Assembly: GCF_000397205.1 (NCBI RefSeq) | Contig: NC_021237.1 | Location: forward strand, 683,001 to 747,000 | Direction: 5' to 3' | Source: Pseudomonas protegens CHA0 | GTDB lineage: Bacteria; Pseudomonadota; Gammaproteobacteria; Pseudomonadales; Pseudomonadaceae | Length of the DNA: 64,000 bases | Part shown: one piece after another, positions 18,000 to 30,365 of the stretch | Numbering within the stretch: the first letter of the stretch is position 1 | Layout: each line of letters begins with the position of its first letter | Notes under the pieces: generated by a model | Database searches by the model: none | What the model was told of the DNA's origin: nothing | Seen by the model: the letters and a program-made list of their open reading frames with translations, nothing else | Program-made: the position numbers and the translations under genes

Positions 18000-18290
18000 A
18001 CAAGGAAATAGTGGGCGGCCGACGACGCTTTTCGATGCAGCGACTAGCCTGTAATGGTGCGGCTCGTAGCAGTCTCGCACCAGCAGTGTGCAGTTCGGTG
18101 ACGCGAGCTGTTACAGCAGGGTTGCACGTTGAATTGTGTCGCGGTTGCAATGATGGCACGCATGGGTTGCGCCCATTAAAAAGCAGGGTTTTACCTTCCG
18201 CGGTTTAGACGGTTGCACGCCCAATAAAAAAGGGCTCGAAACAGTCGAAATAACAATAAGACAGCGACTTTTTTCAGAATAAAAAACCAC
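18000..18290. other. Intergenic leader region upstream of braC
   Basis: No gene seen. It contains a 7-bp inverted repeat TGGTGCG/CGCACCA (18055-18061 and 18076-18082, 14-base spacer) and becomes AT-rich after 18175. The GGTGC and GCACC half-sites could belong to an activator acting at the sigma-54 promoter at 18291, but no full NtrC consensus was found. Confidence 0.4.
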
Positions 18291-18305
18291 TGGCACGGCG
18301 CTTGC
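18291..18305 (+). promoter_or_regulatory. Sigma-54 promoter of the bra operon
   Basis: TGGCACGGCGCTTGC matches the consensus TGGCACG-N4-TTGC without mismatch, 59 bp upstream of the braC start codon. The upstream 50 bases are AT-rich. Confidence 0.85.
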
Positions 18306-18363
18306 TCTGAGCAACCTTAGTGAAGTCGCAGTGCCAACTAAAAAAACCTTGGAGCACCACCTC

Positions 18364-19500
18364 ATGTCCCAGACGTTTTACAAGAAAGGCTTTCTGGCCC
18401 TCGCAGTGGCAACTGCGCTGGGTGTTTCTGCGTTTGCTCAAGCCGACCTGAAGATCGGTGTAGCGGGTCCCATGACAGGCGCCAACGCGGCATTTGGCGA
18501 GCAGTACATGAAGGGTGCACAGGCAGCGGCTGACGAGATCAACGCCAAGGGCGGGGTCAACGGCGAGAAGATCGTCCTGGTCAAGGGCGATGACGCCTGT
18601 GAACCCAAGCAGGCGGTGGCAGTGGCCAACCGCCTGGTGGACCAGGACAAGGTGGCCGGCGTGGTCGGGCACTTCTGCTCCTCGTCGACCATTCCGGCTT
18701 CCGAGGTGTACAGCGACGCCGGTGTGATTGCCATCACCCCGGGCTCCACCAACCCCCAGGTCACCGAGCGTGGCCTCTCCGCGATGTTCCGCATGTGCGG
18801 GCGTGACGACCAGCAGGGCATCGTCGCCGGTGACTACATCATCGATGTGCTCAAGGGCAAGAAAGTCGTGGTGCTGCACGACAAGGACACCTACGGCCAG
18901 GGCCTGGCGGATGCCACCAAGGCACAGTTGACCAAGCGCGGCGTGACCCCGGTGCTGTACGAGGGCCTGACCCGTGGCGAGAAAGACTTCAGCGCCGTGG
19001 TGACCAAGATCCGCGCCGCCGGCGCCGACGTGGTGTACTTCGGCGGCCTGCATCCGGAAGCCGGTCCGCTGGTACGCCAGCTGCGTGAGCAGGGCCTGAA
19101 GGACGTCAAGTTCATGTCCGACGACGGCATCGTTACCGACGAATTGGTGACCACCGCCGGTGGCCCGCAATACGTTGACGGCGTGTACATGACCTTCGGC
19201 GCCGACCCGCGCCTGTTGCCAGACAGCAAGGCCGTGGTGGATGCCTTCCGCAAGGCCGGCACCGAGCCAGAGGGCTATACCCTGTACGCTTATGCCTCGA
19301 TCCAGGCCCTGGCGGCCGGCTTCGGCGGCGCCAAGTCCAACAAGGGCGAAGATGCGGCCAAATGGCTCAAGGCCAATCCGGTGAAAACCGTGATGGGCGA
19401 GAAGTCCTGGGACGCCAAGGGTGACCTCAAGGTTTCCGACTACGTGGTCTATCAGTGGGACAAGGACGGCAAGTACCACCAGCTGGAAAAACAGAAGTGA
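18364..19500 (+). CDS. braC: Branched-chain amino acid ABC transporter, periplasmic binding protein
   Basis: 378 residues from the ATG at 18364 (the in-frame ATG at 18331 lacks a ribosome binding site). A Sec signal peptide (KKGFLALAVATALGVSAFAQA) precedes the mature LIVBP-type domain: KIGVAGPMTGANAAFG, the ligand-loop VVGHFCSSSTIPAS, GVIAITPGSTNP, and the paired cysteines of LIV-binding proteins (DACEP and SAMFRMCGRDD). It captures leucine, isoleucine, valine and perhaps alanine/threonine. It heads braCDEFG and lies behind a sigma-54 promoter; a hairpin separates it from braD. Confidence 0.95.
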   Translation: MSQTFYKKGFLALAVATALGVSAFAQADLKIGVAGPMTGANAAFGEQYMKGAQAAADEINAKGGVNGEKIVLVKGDDACEPKQAVAVANRLVDQDKVAGVVGHFCSSSTIPASEVYSDAGVIAITPGSTNPQVTERGLSAMFRMCGRDDQQGIVAGDYIIDVLKGKKVVVLHDKDTYGQGLADATKAQLTKRGVTPVLYEGLTRGEKDFSAVVTKIRAAGADVVYFGGLHPEAGPLVRQLREQGLKDVKFMSDDGIVTDELVTTAGGPQYVDGVYMTFGADPRLLPDSKAVVDAFRKAGTEPEGYTLYAYASIQALAAGFGGAKSNKGEDAAKWLKANPVKTVMGEKSWDAKGDLKVSDYVVYQWDKDGKYHQLEKQK

Positions 19501-19513
19501 CATGAGTCCGAAC

Positions 19514-19542
19514 GGGCCGGTACCCCCCCTGGTACCGGTCCC
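19514..19542 (+). terminator. Hairpin between braC and braD (attenuator or mRNA stabiliser)
   Basis: GGGCCGGTACC / GGTACCGGTCCC, eleven paired bases with a six-base loop and no U-tract, ten bases after the braC stop. Such hairpins between a binding-protein gene and its permease genes commonly stabilise the upstream mRNA and lower downstream expression. Confidence 0.6.
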
Positions 19543-19660
19543 TGCTCGTGCAGTACTTGCCTTTTCTCGTAGAGCTGCACAACGGACGTGTTGCGCAGAC
19601 GGGTGATCCCTGTCCGGCGTCGACGGCCTGTGCAGTCTCTCAAGTCCGTGAGATTGCGTT

Positions 19661-20575
<915 letters not shown>

Positions 20576-20577
20576 GT

Positions 20578-21869
<1,292 letters not shown>

Positions 21870-21873
<4 letters not shown>

Positions 21874-22742
21874 GCGAATACATTCTTTCGGTCGAAAACC
21901 TGATGATGCACTTCGGTGGCATCAAGGCCCTCAGCGACGTCAGCCTGAAGGTCAAGCGCAACTCGATCTTCGCCCTGATCGGCCCCAACGGCGCCGGCAA
22001 GACCACGGTGTTCAACTGCCTGACCGGCTTCTACAAGGCCTCCGGCGGGCGCATCGAGCTCAATACCCGGGGCCGGCAGACCAACGTCATCAAGCTCCTG
22101 GGCGAGCCCTTTCGCGCCACCGACTTCGTCTCGCCGAAAAGCTTCGCCAGCCGCCTGTACTACAAGATGTTCGGCGGCACCCACCTGGTGAATCGCGCCG
22201 GCCTGGCGCGGACCTTCCAGAACATTCGCCTGTTCAAGGAAATGTCCGTGGTGGAAAACCTGCTGGTGGCCCAGCACATGTGGGTCAACCGCAACCTGCT
22301 GGCGGGCATCCTCAACACCAAGGGCTACCGCAAGGCGGAAAGCGCCGCCCTGGACCATGCCTTCTACTGGCTGGAGGTGGTGGACCTGGTGGACTGCGCC
22401 AACCGCCTGGCCGGCGAGCTGTCCTACGGCCAGCAACGGCGCCTGGAGATCGCACGGGCCATGTGCACCCGGCCGCAGATCATCTGCCTCGACGAGCCGG
22501 CCGCCGGCCTCAACCCCCAGGAAACCGAGGCGCTGAGCGCAATGATCCGGCTGCTGCGCGACGAGCACGACCTGACCGTGGTGCTGATCGAACACGACAT
22601 GGGCATGGTGATGAGTATTTCCGACCACATCGTGGTGCTCGACCACGGCAACGTGATCGCCGAGGGCGGCCCGGAGGCGATCCGCAATGATCCGAAAGTG
22701 ATTGCCGCCTACCTGGGTGCCGACGAAGAGGAACTGGCATGA
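21870..22742 (+). CDS. braF: Branched-chain amino acid ABC transporter ATP-binding protein (LivG type)
   Basis: 290 residues. Walker A GPNGAGKTTVFN, the signature LSYGQQRRLEIARA, Walker B IICLDEPAAGLNP and the H-loop VLIEHDMGMV are all intact. It carries an insertion after Walker A (around residues 65-105, ending in the FGGTHLVNRAG loop), a feature of LivG proteins. It overlaps braE and braG by four bases each, so the ATPase genes are translationally coupled. Confidence 0.95.
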
Positions 22743-23455
22743 CTCAACCTATCCTCGAACTCAAGGACCTGGACGTGTACTACGGCCCGATCCAGGCCCT
22801 GAAGAAAGTCTCGCTGCACATCAACGAAGGGGAAACCGTGAGCCTGATCGGCTCCAACGGCGCCGGCAAGTCGACCCTGCTGATGTCGATCTTCGGCCAG
22901 CCCCGGGCGGAGTCCGGGCAGATTCTCTATCGCGGTGTGGACATCACCCATAAGTCGTCCCACTACATCGCCTCCAACGGTATCGCCCAGTCCCCGGAAG
23001 GGCGTCGGGTGTTCCCCGACATGACCGTGGAGGAAAACCTGCTGATGGGCACCATCCCCATTGGCGACAAGTACGCCAATGAGGACATGCAGCGCATGTT
23101 CGAGCTGTTTCCCCGCCTCAAGGAACGGCGTACCCAGCGGGCCATGACCATGTCTGGCGGCGAGCAGCAGATGCTGGCCATTGCCCGGGCATTGATGAGC
23201 CGGCCCAAGTTGCTGCTGCTGGATGAGCCGAGCCTGGGCCTGGCGCCGATCGTGGTGAAGCAGATCTTCGCCACCTTGAGGGAGTTGGCGGCCACCGGCA
23301 TGACCATCTTCCTGGTGGAGCAGAACGCCAACCACGCGCTGAAGCTCTCGGACCGCGCCTACGTGATGGTCAACGGCGAGATCCGCCTGAGCGGCACCGG
23401 CAAGGAACTGCTGGTCAACGAGGAGGTGCGCAACGCTTACCTGGGCGGCCACTGA
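22739..23455 (+). CDS. braG: Branched-chain amino acid ABC transporter ATP-binding protein (LivF type)
   Basis: 238 residues. Walker A GSNGAGKSTLLMS, signature MSGGEQQMLAIARAL, Walker B LLLLDEPSLGLAP and the H-loop replaced by FLVEQNANHAL, as is normal for LivF. It ends the bra operon, 23 bases before a GC-rich hairpin terminator. Confidence 0.95.
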   Translation: MTQPILELKDLDVYYGPIQALKKVSLHINEGETVSLIGSNGAGKSTLLMSIFGQPRAESGQILYRGVDITHKSSHYIASNGIAQSPEGRRVFPDMTVEENLLMGTIPIGDKYANEDMQRMFELFPRLKERRTQRAMTMSGGEQQMLAIARALMSRPKLLLLDEPSLGLAPIVVKQIFATLRELAATGMTIFLVEQNANHALKLSDRAYVMVNGEIRLSGTGKELLVNEEVRNAYLGGH

Positions 23456-23478
23456 CCGTCCGCTCTGTGGATAAAGCA

Positions 23479-23513
23479 TGCCCCGCCGGCCCGCGCCGCC
23501 GGGGCATTGTTAT
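23479..23513 (+). terminator. GC-rich hairpin terminator after the bra operon
   Basis: TGCCCCG / CGGGGCA outer stem with a GC-rich interior (CCGGCCCGCGCCG), followed by TTGTT; 23 bases downstream of braG. Confidence 0.65.
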
Positions 23514-23536
23514 GCCCACCCCATCCCGTCCTCCCC

Positions 23537-23561
23537 TGTAGGCGCTGGCTTGCCAGCGAAG
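23537..23561. repeat. Single REP element
   Basis: TGTAGGCGCTGGCTTGCCAGC followed by GAAG; one REP arm without an inverted partner nearby. Confidence 0.7.
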
Positions 23562-23714
23562 GGGGCCGCCTGACCGCCTTTCTGATTTCACCGAGCGCCG
23601 ACTGGCGCTTTTTGCCTGCACCAAGCCTGTGTCCGGTAATTGTGGAAAACATTCCTGGCAAGCTGCTTTAACGCGGCATAAAGACGCTGCAAACAGTTGT
23701 TTTTCCACTGTTTT

Positions 23715-23814
23715 GACTTGTCCCCGTTTGCTGTGGAGCGGGCTGTGGGTAACGTGGGTGTAGCTGGCTGCAGGCCTTTAACCACGTGCCTTGCAGGCGA
23801 TTGGTTGTTTTTTG
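23715..23814 (+). repeat. 100-bp imperfect direct repeat, copy A
   Basis: Aligns without gaps to 24091-24190 at about 70% identity (hand count). Shared blocks are ACTTG, CTGTGGA, the DnaA-box-like TGTGGGTAA, TGGCTGCAGG, CGTG.CTTG and TGTTTTTTG. No ORF explains the conservation. Confidence 0.6.
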
Positions 23815-24090
23815 ATCGGTGCTTTTTATGGGAGCTGAAGGTGCGCTTGTCAACCTTTTTATTGTCGCAGCTGTACCTGGAAAAGGGTTGGGATAAGCCT
23901 GTGGATAAGTCTGTGATTAAACTCTGGAAAGACGGCTCTGAGCGGCGTAGTTACTGGCCTCTGGCCTTGTCAACCTTGACCGTGCGGTCATCTTTGCCCG
24001 GGCCGGCTGCATGGACCCGCGGTCCGGGTCAAGCAAAAAACTTCTGCTGGACCCGCGCAGGCCCTGTGGATAGCGGCTTTCAGCCCTTTG

Positions 24091-25095
<1,005 letters not shown>

Positions 25096-25101
25096 GCCCC
25101 C

Positions 25102-25214
25102 TGTAGCCGCTGCCGCAGGCTGCGACAGGGCCGCAGGGCCCTCCAGCGCCCGCAAGATCTTGCGCCTCCTGCGGAGGCGGTCGCAGCCTCGCCATCGCTC
25201 GGCAGCGGCTACAG
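25102..25214. repeat. Long REP-like palindrome (GTAGCCGCTGCCG type)
   Basis: TGTAGCCGCTGCCGCAGGCT at one end and its inverse GGCAGCGGCTACAG at the other enclose further GC-rich inverted segments. A second REP family, also present at 57195-57336. Confidence 0.8.
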
Positions 25215-25292
25215 TTGTACTCGGATACACATAAGCTGATTCGTTTCAGCTTGTGGTCAGCCCTGACAGGTTAGAATTCCCGCCAGAAATTT

Positions 25293-25323
25293 CGCCGCTG
25301 CCTCACACGAGGCGGCGTTTTTG
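25293..25323 (+). promoter_or_regulatory. Terminator-like hairpin in the leader of the CDF transporter gene
   Basis: CGCCGCTGCCTC acac GAGGCGGCG (stem with one bulge) followed by TTTTT, ending 20 bases before the GTG start at 25343. An earlier hairpin AAGCTGA/TCAGCTT lies at 25233-25252. It may terminate leader transcription (attenuation) or simply end an upstream transcript. Confidence 0.45.
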
Positions 25324-25342
25324 AAGTTCGATAGGAGGAATC

Positions 25343-26248
25343 GTGAGTAACCGAGGTGAGCAGGCTCTGCTCAAACAATCGACCGTACTGATGTTCGCCG
25401 TGGCGATCGCCGGTATCGTCACGGGTTTTGTTTCTGGCGCCCAATCCATCCTGTTCGATGGATTTTTTTCGCTGATCGCCACCTTCATCAAGGTCCTGAT
25501 GCTGATCACCGCCAAGCTGATCGCCAAGGAAAGCAACCACCGTTTCCAGTTCGGCTTCTGGCACCTGGAACCCATGGTGCTGCTGATCGAAGGCAGCTTC
25601 CTGATGCTGATCGCCATCTACGCCTTCCTCAATGGGGTGTTCGGCATCATCAACGGTGGCCGCGAGGTCGAGCTGGGGCTGGTGATTTTCTATGCAGCGT
25701 TTTTCGCCGTGGCGGAGTTCGCCTACTTCTTCTACGTGCGCCGGCGTAACCGCAAGCTCAAGTCGTCGCTGATCCAGTTCGACAACATCAGCTGGCTGGT
25801 GGACGCGATGCTATCGGTGGGGCTGCTGGTGAGCTTCATCATCGCCTTGCTGCTCAAGCAGTACGGGCACGGCCAGTGGGCGGTGTATGTCGACCCGGCG
25901 ATCCTGATCCTGCTGGCCCTGAGCATGTTGCCGCCGGCGCTGAAGATCCTGCGCCCGGCCCTGCGTGATGTGCTGGGGATCGCCCCGGACCAGTTGGACG
26001 AAAAGGTCCGCAATGTGATGGAGCAGGCCAAGGCCGCCCATGGTTTCGACGACTACATCAGCTACGTGCAGAAGCACGGTCGGGCGCGGTTCATCGAGAT
26101 CCATATCGTCCTGCCGGCGCACTATCCGCTGCAGGATGTGGCGACTCTGGACCGCTTGCGCGAGGAGATTTCCAGCCAGTTGGGAGAGGCCGACGCAGCG
26201 CGCTGGCTGACCATCAGCTTTACCGGGGATCGCAAGTGGATCGCTTGA
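25343..26248 (+). CDS. Cation diffusion facilitator family transporter
   Basis: 301 residues, GTG start with AGGAGG five bases upstream. About six membrane helices fill residues 15-205; the metal-site residues typical of CDF proteins are seen in LFDGFFSL of helix 2, HRFQFGFWHLEP after helix 2 and LVDAMLS in helix 5. A cytoplasmic C-terminal domain of ~95 residues follows, as in dimeric CDF exporters. It probably exports a divalent metal in exchange for protons; the metal cannot be decided. The leader contains a terminator-like hairpin directly before the ribosome binding site. Confidence 0.85.
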   Translation: MSNRGEQALLKQSTVLMFAVAIAGIVTGFVSGAQSILFDGFFSLIATFIKVLMLITAKLIAKESNHRFQFGFWHLEPMVLLIEGSFLMLIAIYAFLNGVFGIINGGREVELGLVIFYAAFFAVAEFAYFFYVRRRNRKLKSSLIQFDNISWLVDAMLSVGLLVSFIIALLLKQYGHGQWAVYVDPAILILLALSMLPPALKILRPALRDVLGIAPDQLDEKVRNVMEQAKAAHGFDDYISYVQKHGRARFIEIHIVLPAHYPLQDVATLDRLREEISSQLGEADAARWLTISFTGDRKWIA

Positions 26249-26261
26249 TGGGCGGCGCCTG

Positions 26262-26318
26262 TTTCGCCGGCAAGCCGGCTCCTACAACACCGCGTAGGAG
26301 CCGGCTTGCAGGCGAAGG
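26262..26318. repeat. REP inverted pair
   Basis: TTTCGCCGGCAAGCCGGCTC and inverse GTAGGAGCCGGCTTGCAGGC between convergent genes, so it may act as a bidirectional transcription barrier. Confidence 0.85.
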
Positions 26319-26321
26319 GCT

Positions 26322-27461
26322 TCAGGCAAAATATTCCGCCAGCCCGCGATAACAGGTCGCCAGGTGATAAGGCGTGGTCGAGGGCATATCCCGCCGGCTG
26401 ACCGCGCCGCTGGCATCCAGGCATTCATTCCAGCCCCCGGCATGCAGAAAATGCGCTTGCAGCGCCTTTAGCTGACGCAGCAAGGGCGTCTGGCTGTCCG
26501 CACGCAAGGTCAGGGCGCGCAGGTACTCGGCCTGGGCCCAGATGCGCTGGGTGGCGTCCTTGACGCCGGCTCGGGGCGGCAGTTCGAGCATGGCGCACAC
26601 GGCGCCGCTCTTGGGCTCGACACCCAGTTGCTCGGTAAAGGCGAAGGCTCGTTCCACGCAAGCGTGCAGGGCGCTGCCACGCAGTAACTGTGATGAGGCC
26701 AGCAGGAAGTACCACTCGAACTGGTGCCCCGGCTCGAACCAGTTATCCACAGCTCCCAGGGGCTTCTCCATCATCACCCCGTGCTGGGGGTCGATGAACT
26801 GCTGCTGCATGGCCTGGCACAGGTCCAGCAACGCGGCTTGCACCGCAGCGTCCTCGCGTACGGCCAGGATCGCGAGAAAGGCTTCGGCCAGGTGCATCAG
26901 TGGATTCTGCAGCGGCCCCGAACCCAATATGGACCAGTCCTCGGCGAGGCTGGCTTCGTAGAGCCCGTCGCCGCGGGCGAAGCGCTGGGCTACCACTTCC
27001 AGGGCGGCGTTGAGCACCGACTCCACCAACGGCTCGCGGACCTTGGCCCAGTAGTGAGCGCAGGCGAAGAGGATGAAGGCGTGGGTGTAGAGGTCCTTGC
27101 GCCTATCCAGCGGCGCGCCTTCGGGGTCGATGCTGTAGAACCAGCCGCCGTGCTCTGCGTCGTGAAAGTGCCGCTGCAGCGAGCGGAACAGCGCGGCGGC
27201 GCGCTCCTGGGCAAAGGGCGCGGCGGCATCGCCGATCAATTGGGAAAACAGATACAACTGCCGGGCGCAAGCCATGGCCCGATAGCGCTGCGGTGGCAGC
27301 GGCCGATGCTCGGCGTCCAGCGCCTCATAGGGCAACGCCAACTGCGGGTTCCAACCCGGGCCCTGCCATAGCGGCACTATCACCTTGTGGAAATGCTGCT
27401 GCATGGCGTTGAACAGAGCGCTCGATTCAGGCGAGGCGGCGGAACGGGATACATCAGGCAT
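26322..27461 (-). CDS. AGE family epimerase/isomerase
   Basis: 379 residues. The protein matches the (alpha/alpha)6 barrel of N-acylglucosamine 2-epimerase / mannose isomerase family, with blocks RQLYLFSQL, HFHDAEHGGWFYSID, KDLYTHAFILFACAHY, and the histidines of DNWFEPGHQFEWYFLL that act in catalysis. The likely reaction is interconversion of an aldose and ketose, for instance mannose and fructose. The gene stands alone. The ATG at 27461 has a weak ribosome binding site and the true start may be slightly downstream. Confidence 0.85.
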   Translation of the reverse strand: MPDVSRSAASPESSALFNAMQQHFHKVIVPLWQGPGWNPQLALPYEALDAEHRPLPPQRYRAMACARQLYLFSQLIGDAAAPFAQERAAALFRSLQRHFHDAEHGGWFYSIDPEGAPLDRRKDLYTHAFILFACAHYWAKVREPLVESVLNAALEVVAQRFARGDGLYEASLAEDWSILGSGPLQNPLMHLAEAFLAILAVREDAAVQAALLDLCQAMQQQFIDPQHGVMMEKPLGAVDNWFEPGHQFEWYFLLASSQLLRGSALHACVERAFAFTEQLGVEPKSGAVCAMLELPPRAGVKDATQRIWAQAEYLRALTLRADSQTPLLRQLKALQAHFLHAGGWNECLDASGAVSRRDMPSTTPYHLATCYRGLAEYFA

Positions 27462-27549
27462 TGGCTGGCGTCGTCACGGCAGTTTTGAATGCGCGACATG
27501 TTACCAGAGAAGCCCCACAAGGCGGCTTGCCCGCCGAGCACGACCTGCT

Positions 27550-27664
27550 GGCAGGAGCTGGCTTGCCTGCGAAGGCGGCCCAAAGATCACCTCAGTCTTG
27601 CAAGAGCTGGCTTGCCAGCGAACGAGGCCCGCAAGACCGCCTTCGCCGGCACGCCGGCTCCTGC
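27550..27664. repeat. Three REP elements
   Basis: GCAGGAGCTGGCTTGCCTGC, CAAGAGCTGGCTTGCCAGC and the inverted CTTCGCCGGCACGCCGGCTC lie in a row between the AGE gene and ureJ. Confidence 0.8.
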
Positions 27665-27678
27665 AGATGAAGCAGGGA

Positions 27679-28251
27679 TCAGCCTGCCAGCAACCACACG
27701 CCCGTAGCGGCCGAGGCCGCACCGGCCAGGCGCACCAGCGGCGCTGCCGCCTGAGGCAGTACCCGTACCACGGCATAGCCGGCGGCATGCAGGGCCGCAG
27801 TGGCTGCCACAAAACCGGCGGCATAGGCCCAAGGGCTGGACATGTCCGGCAGTTCCAGGCCGTGGGCCACGCCATGGAACAGGGCAAACAGCGCGGTGGC
27901 GGCAATCGCCAGGCTCAGGGGCGGGCGCACGGCCAGGGCCACGGCCAGGCCCAGGGCCAATACCGAGGCGGCGATGCCGCTTTCCAGGGCCGGCAACTCC
28001 AGGCCCTCGAAGCCCAGCACACCACCGATCAGCATGGTGCCGACGAAGGTGCAAGGCAGCGCCCAGCGCGCGGCGCCTTGCTGCTGGGCGGCCCACAGGC
28101 CGACAGCGAGCATGGCCAGCAGGTGGTCGAGGCCGCTGATGGGGTGGCTGATACCGGCCATCAGGCCGTTGTCGCCATGGCCCGGGTGGGCGAAGGCCAG
28201 GGCCGGGGTCAGCAGCAGGGCCAGGGCCCCGAGGATGCGTTTTAGGGTCAT
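27679..28251 (-). CDS. ureJ: HupE/UreJ family membrane protein
   Basis: 190 residues, six or seven predicted membrane helices after a cleavable or first helix (LGALALLLTPALAFAHPGHGDNG). The HPGHGD motif near the N-terminus is a hallmark of HupE/UreJ proteins, thought to carry nickel (or cobalt). It ends the ureEFGJ run, 38 bases after ureG, so it most likely supplies nickel for urease maturation. Confidence 0.88.
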   Translation of the reverse strand: MTLKRILGALALLLTPALAFAHPGHGDNGLMAGISHPISGLDHLLAMLAVGLWAAQQQGAARWALPCTFVGTMLIGGVLGFEGLELPALESGIAASVLALGLAVALAVRPPLSLAIAATALFALFHGVAHGLELPDMSSPWAYAAGFVAATAALHAAGYAVVRVLPQAAAPLVRLAGAASAATGVWLLAG

Positions 28252-28289
28252 GGAGTGGCTTTCCTTGTTGAGCGGATTGGGTTCGGGGA

Positions 28290-28904
<615 letters not shown>

Positions 28905-28913
28905 GAGTTTCTC

Positions 28914-29588
28914 CTAGGAACGGAACAGGCGGCTGTATTGGCGCTCGTGGGCCATGCTCGCCAGGGACAGGCCGAAAGCGGCGCTGCCATGATGGTTGGG
29001 GTCAAGGTTCGCGGCGTGGTGCTGGGCTTGCTGCAACAGTGGCAGCAGCTCGCTGGTCAGGCGCTGGGCGGCCTGCTGGCCCAGGGGCAGGGTCTTCATC
29101 AGCACCGCCAGCTGGTTCTCCAGCCAGCTCCACAGCCAGGCGGCCAGGGCGTCCGCTGGGCTGATGCCCCAGGCCCGTGCCGCCAGGGCCCAGCCCAGGG
29201 CCAGGTGTGGTTCGTCCTGGTGCGCCAGCAGTTCCCTGGCATCGCTGTCCAGTTCCGGCAAACCCTCCAGCAGTTGCTTGAGGGAATAACCCATCTGCCG
29301 GCTTTCCTGGTAAAGCTCGCGGGTTTCGCGGCTGGCCCGATGTTCCTCGCTCAACTGCTGCAAGCGGGCCCAGTCCTGGTCGGCTGCGGCCTGGCAGTGG
29401 GCGAGCAGCAGCGGTGCTTCGAAGCGTGCCAGGTTCAGCAGCAGTTGATCGCTGATCCAGCGGCGGGCGCTGGCCTGATCATTTACCCGCTGCTGCTCCA
29501 CGGCCATTTCCAGGCCCTGGGAATAGCTGTAGCCGCCAATCGGCAACTGCGGGCTGGCCAGGCGCAGCAGGGCCCAGGCCGGGTTCAT
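28914..29588 (-). CDS. ureF: Urease accessory protein UreF
   Basis: 224 residues, mostly helical, with the UreF opening LLRLASPQLPIGGYSYSQGLE and the late YSRLFRS tail. It forms the UreD-UreF-UreG maturation complex that opens the apo-urease site for nickel and carbon dioxide. The start overlaps the ureE stop by four bases. Confidence 0.96.
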   Translation of the reverse strand: MNPAWALLRLASPQLPIGGYSYSQGLEMAVEQQRVNDQASARRWISDQLLLNLARFEAPLLLAHCQAAADQDWARLQQLSEEHRASRETRELYQESRQMGYSLKQLLEGLPELDSDARELLAHQDEPHLALGWALAARAWGISPADALAAWLWSWLENQLAVLMKTLPLGQQAAQRLTSELLPLLQQAQHHAANLDPNHHGSAAFGLSLASMAHERQYSRLFRS

Positions 29589-30085
29589 GGGCGGACGCCG
29601 AACTGGTGCAGGCGCGGCGGATAGTTGAAGTCTTCATCGCCGTGGCGCGAATGATGGTGGCCGCCGCCATAGGCGCCATGCTCGGGCTGGAACGGTGCCT
29701 CAAGGGGCGCGGTGCTGGCCCCCAGCTGTTCGAGCATGGCCTTGAGCACATAGTCGTCCAGCAGGCGCAGCCAGCCGTCACCCACCTGCAGGGCCACGTG
29801 GCGGTTGCCCAGGTGATAGGCGGCGCGGGTCAGTTCGAAGGCGTTGCGGCAGGTGACGTGCAGCAGGGCTTCCGGGCGGGCGCAGACCTTGACGATGCGC
29901 CCGTCCTCGGCCTCCAGGAACTCACCATCGTGCAGTGGTGGCTGGCCCCGCTCCAGAAACAGGCCGACGTCTTCACCGGCGGCACTGAAACAGCGCAGGC
30001 GGCTTTTGCTGCGGGCCTCGTAAGTCAGGTGCAGTTCGGCGGACCAGGTGGCTTGGGGGGCGGTTCTGCGGTGGATCACCAGCAT
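29585..30085 (-). CDS. ureE: Urease nickel metallochaperone UreE
   Basis: 166 residues from the ATG at 30085 with GGAAG upstream; the longer in-frame ORF upstream is leader. The UreE N domain and metal-binding C domain are visible (AYHLGNRHVALQVGDGWLRLLDD), with a histidine-rich tail GGGHHHSRHGDED that binds nickel. First gene of ureEFGJ, 38 bp downstream of a sigma-54-type promoter. Confidence 0.96.
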   Translation of the reverse strand: MLVIHRRTAPQATWSAELHLTYEARSKSRLRCFSAAGEDVGLFLERGQPPLHDGEFLEAEDGRIVKVCARPEALLHVTCRNAFELTRAAYHLGNRHVALQVGDGWLRLLDDYVLKAMLEQLGASTAPLEAPFQPEHGAYGGGHHHSRHGDEDFNYPPRLHQFGVRP

Positions 30086-30122
30086 CGGAAAGCTTCCAGC
30101 TATGAGCGATGCACAAGCCAGA

Positions 30123-30137
30123 GCAAGGGCCTTGCCA
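30123..30137 (-). promoter_or_regulatory. Sigma-54 promoter of ureEFGJ
   Basis: Read on the minus strand, TGGCAAGGCCCTTGC has the invariant GG-N10-GC spacing and one mismatch to TGGCACG-N4-TTGC. It lies 38 bp upstream of the ureE start codon. Confidence 0.75.
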
Positions 30138-30246
30138 ATCACTCGGTGGAGAGGGAAAACCCTTTCTCGATGCCGGAACTGCGCCTGAAAAAGGGGCAAA
30201 ACCTTGTTTCATCTTGTTACAAATTGATGCGCTGAGCTGATTTATA

Positions 30247-30261
30247 GCACTGAGTTGGTGC
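30247..30261. promoter_or_regulatory. NtrC-like site upstream of ureE
   Basis: GCACTGAGTTGGTGC fits GCAC-N7-GTGC exactly, about 110 bp upstream of the sigma-54 promoter at 30123, the typical enhancer distance. Confidence 0.6.
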
Positions 30262-30365
30262 GCGGGAAATGTTTTTGCTGCAATCCGGTGCCCGGCGGGC
30301 AGGCAGGCGCAAACGCGCAGCCCAGAGCGGGGCGCATAGTGTGAAGGGGGGGCGGTGCGGGCGAG

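Noticed and set aside
18154..18170. Second sigma-54-like element TGGCACGCATGGGTTGC upstream of braC
   Set aside because: GG to GC spacing is 12 instead of 10 bases; the element at 18291 fits the consensus exactly.
27550..27664. Row of palindromes as a possible CRISPR or integron structure
   Set aside because: Units are standard REP elements, in both orientations and of irregular spacing.
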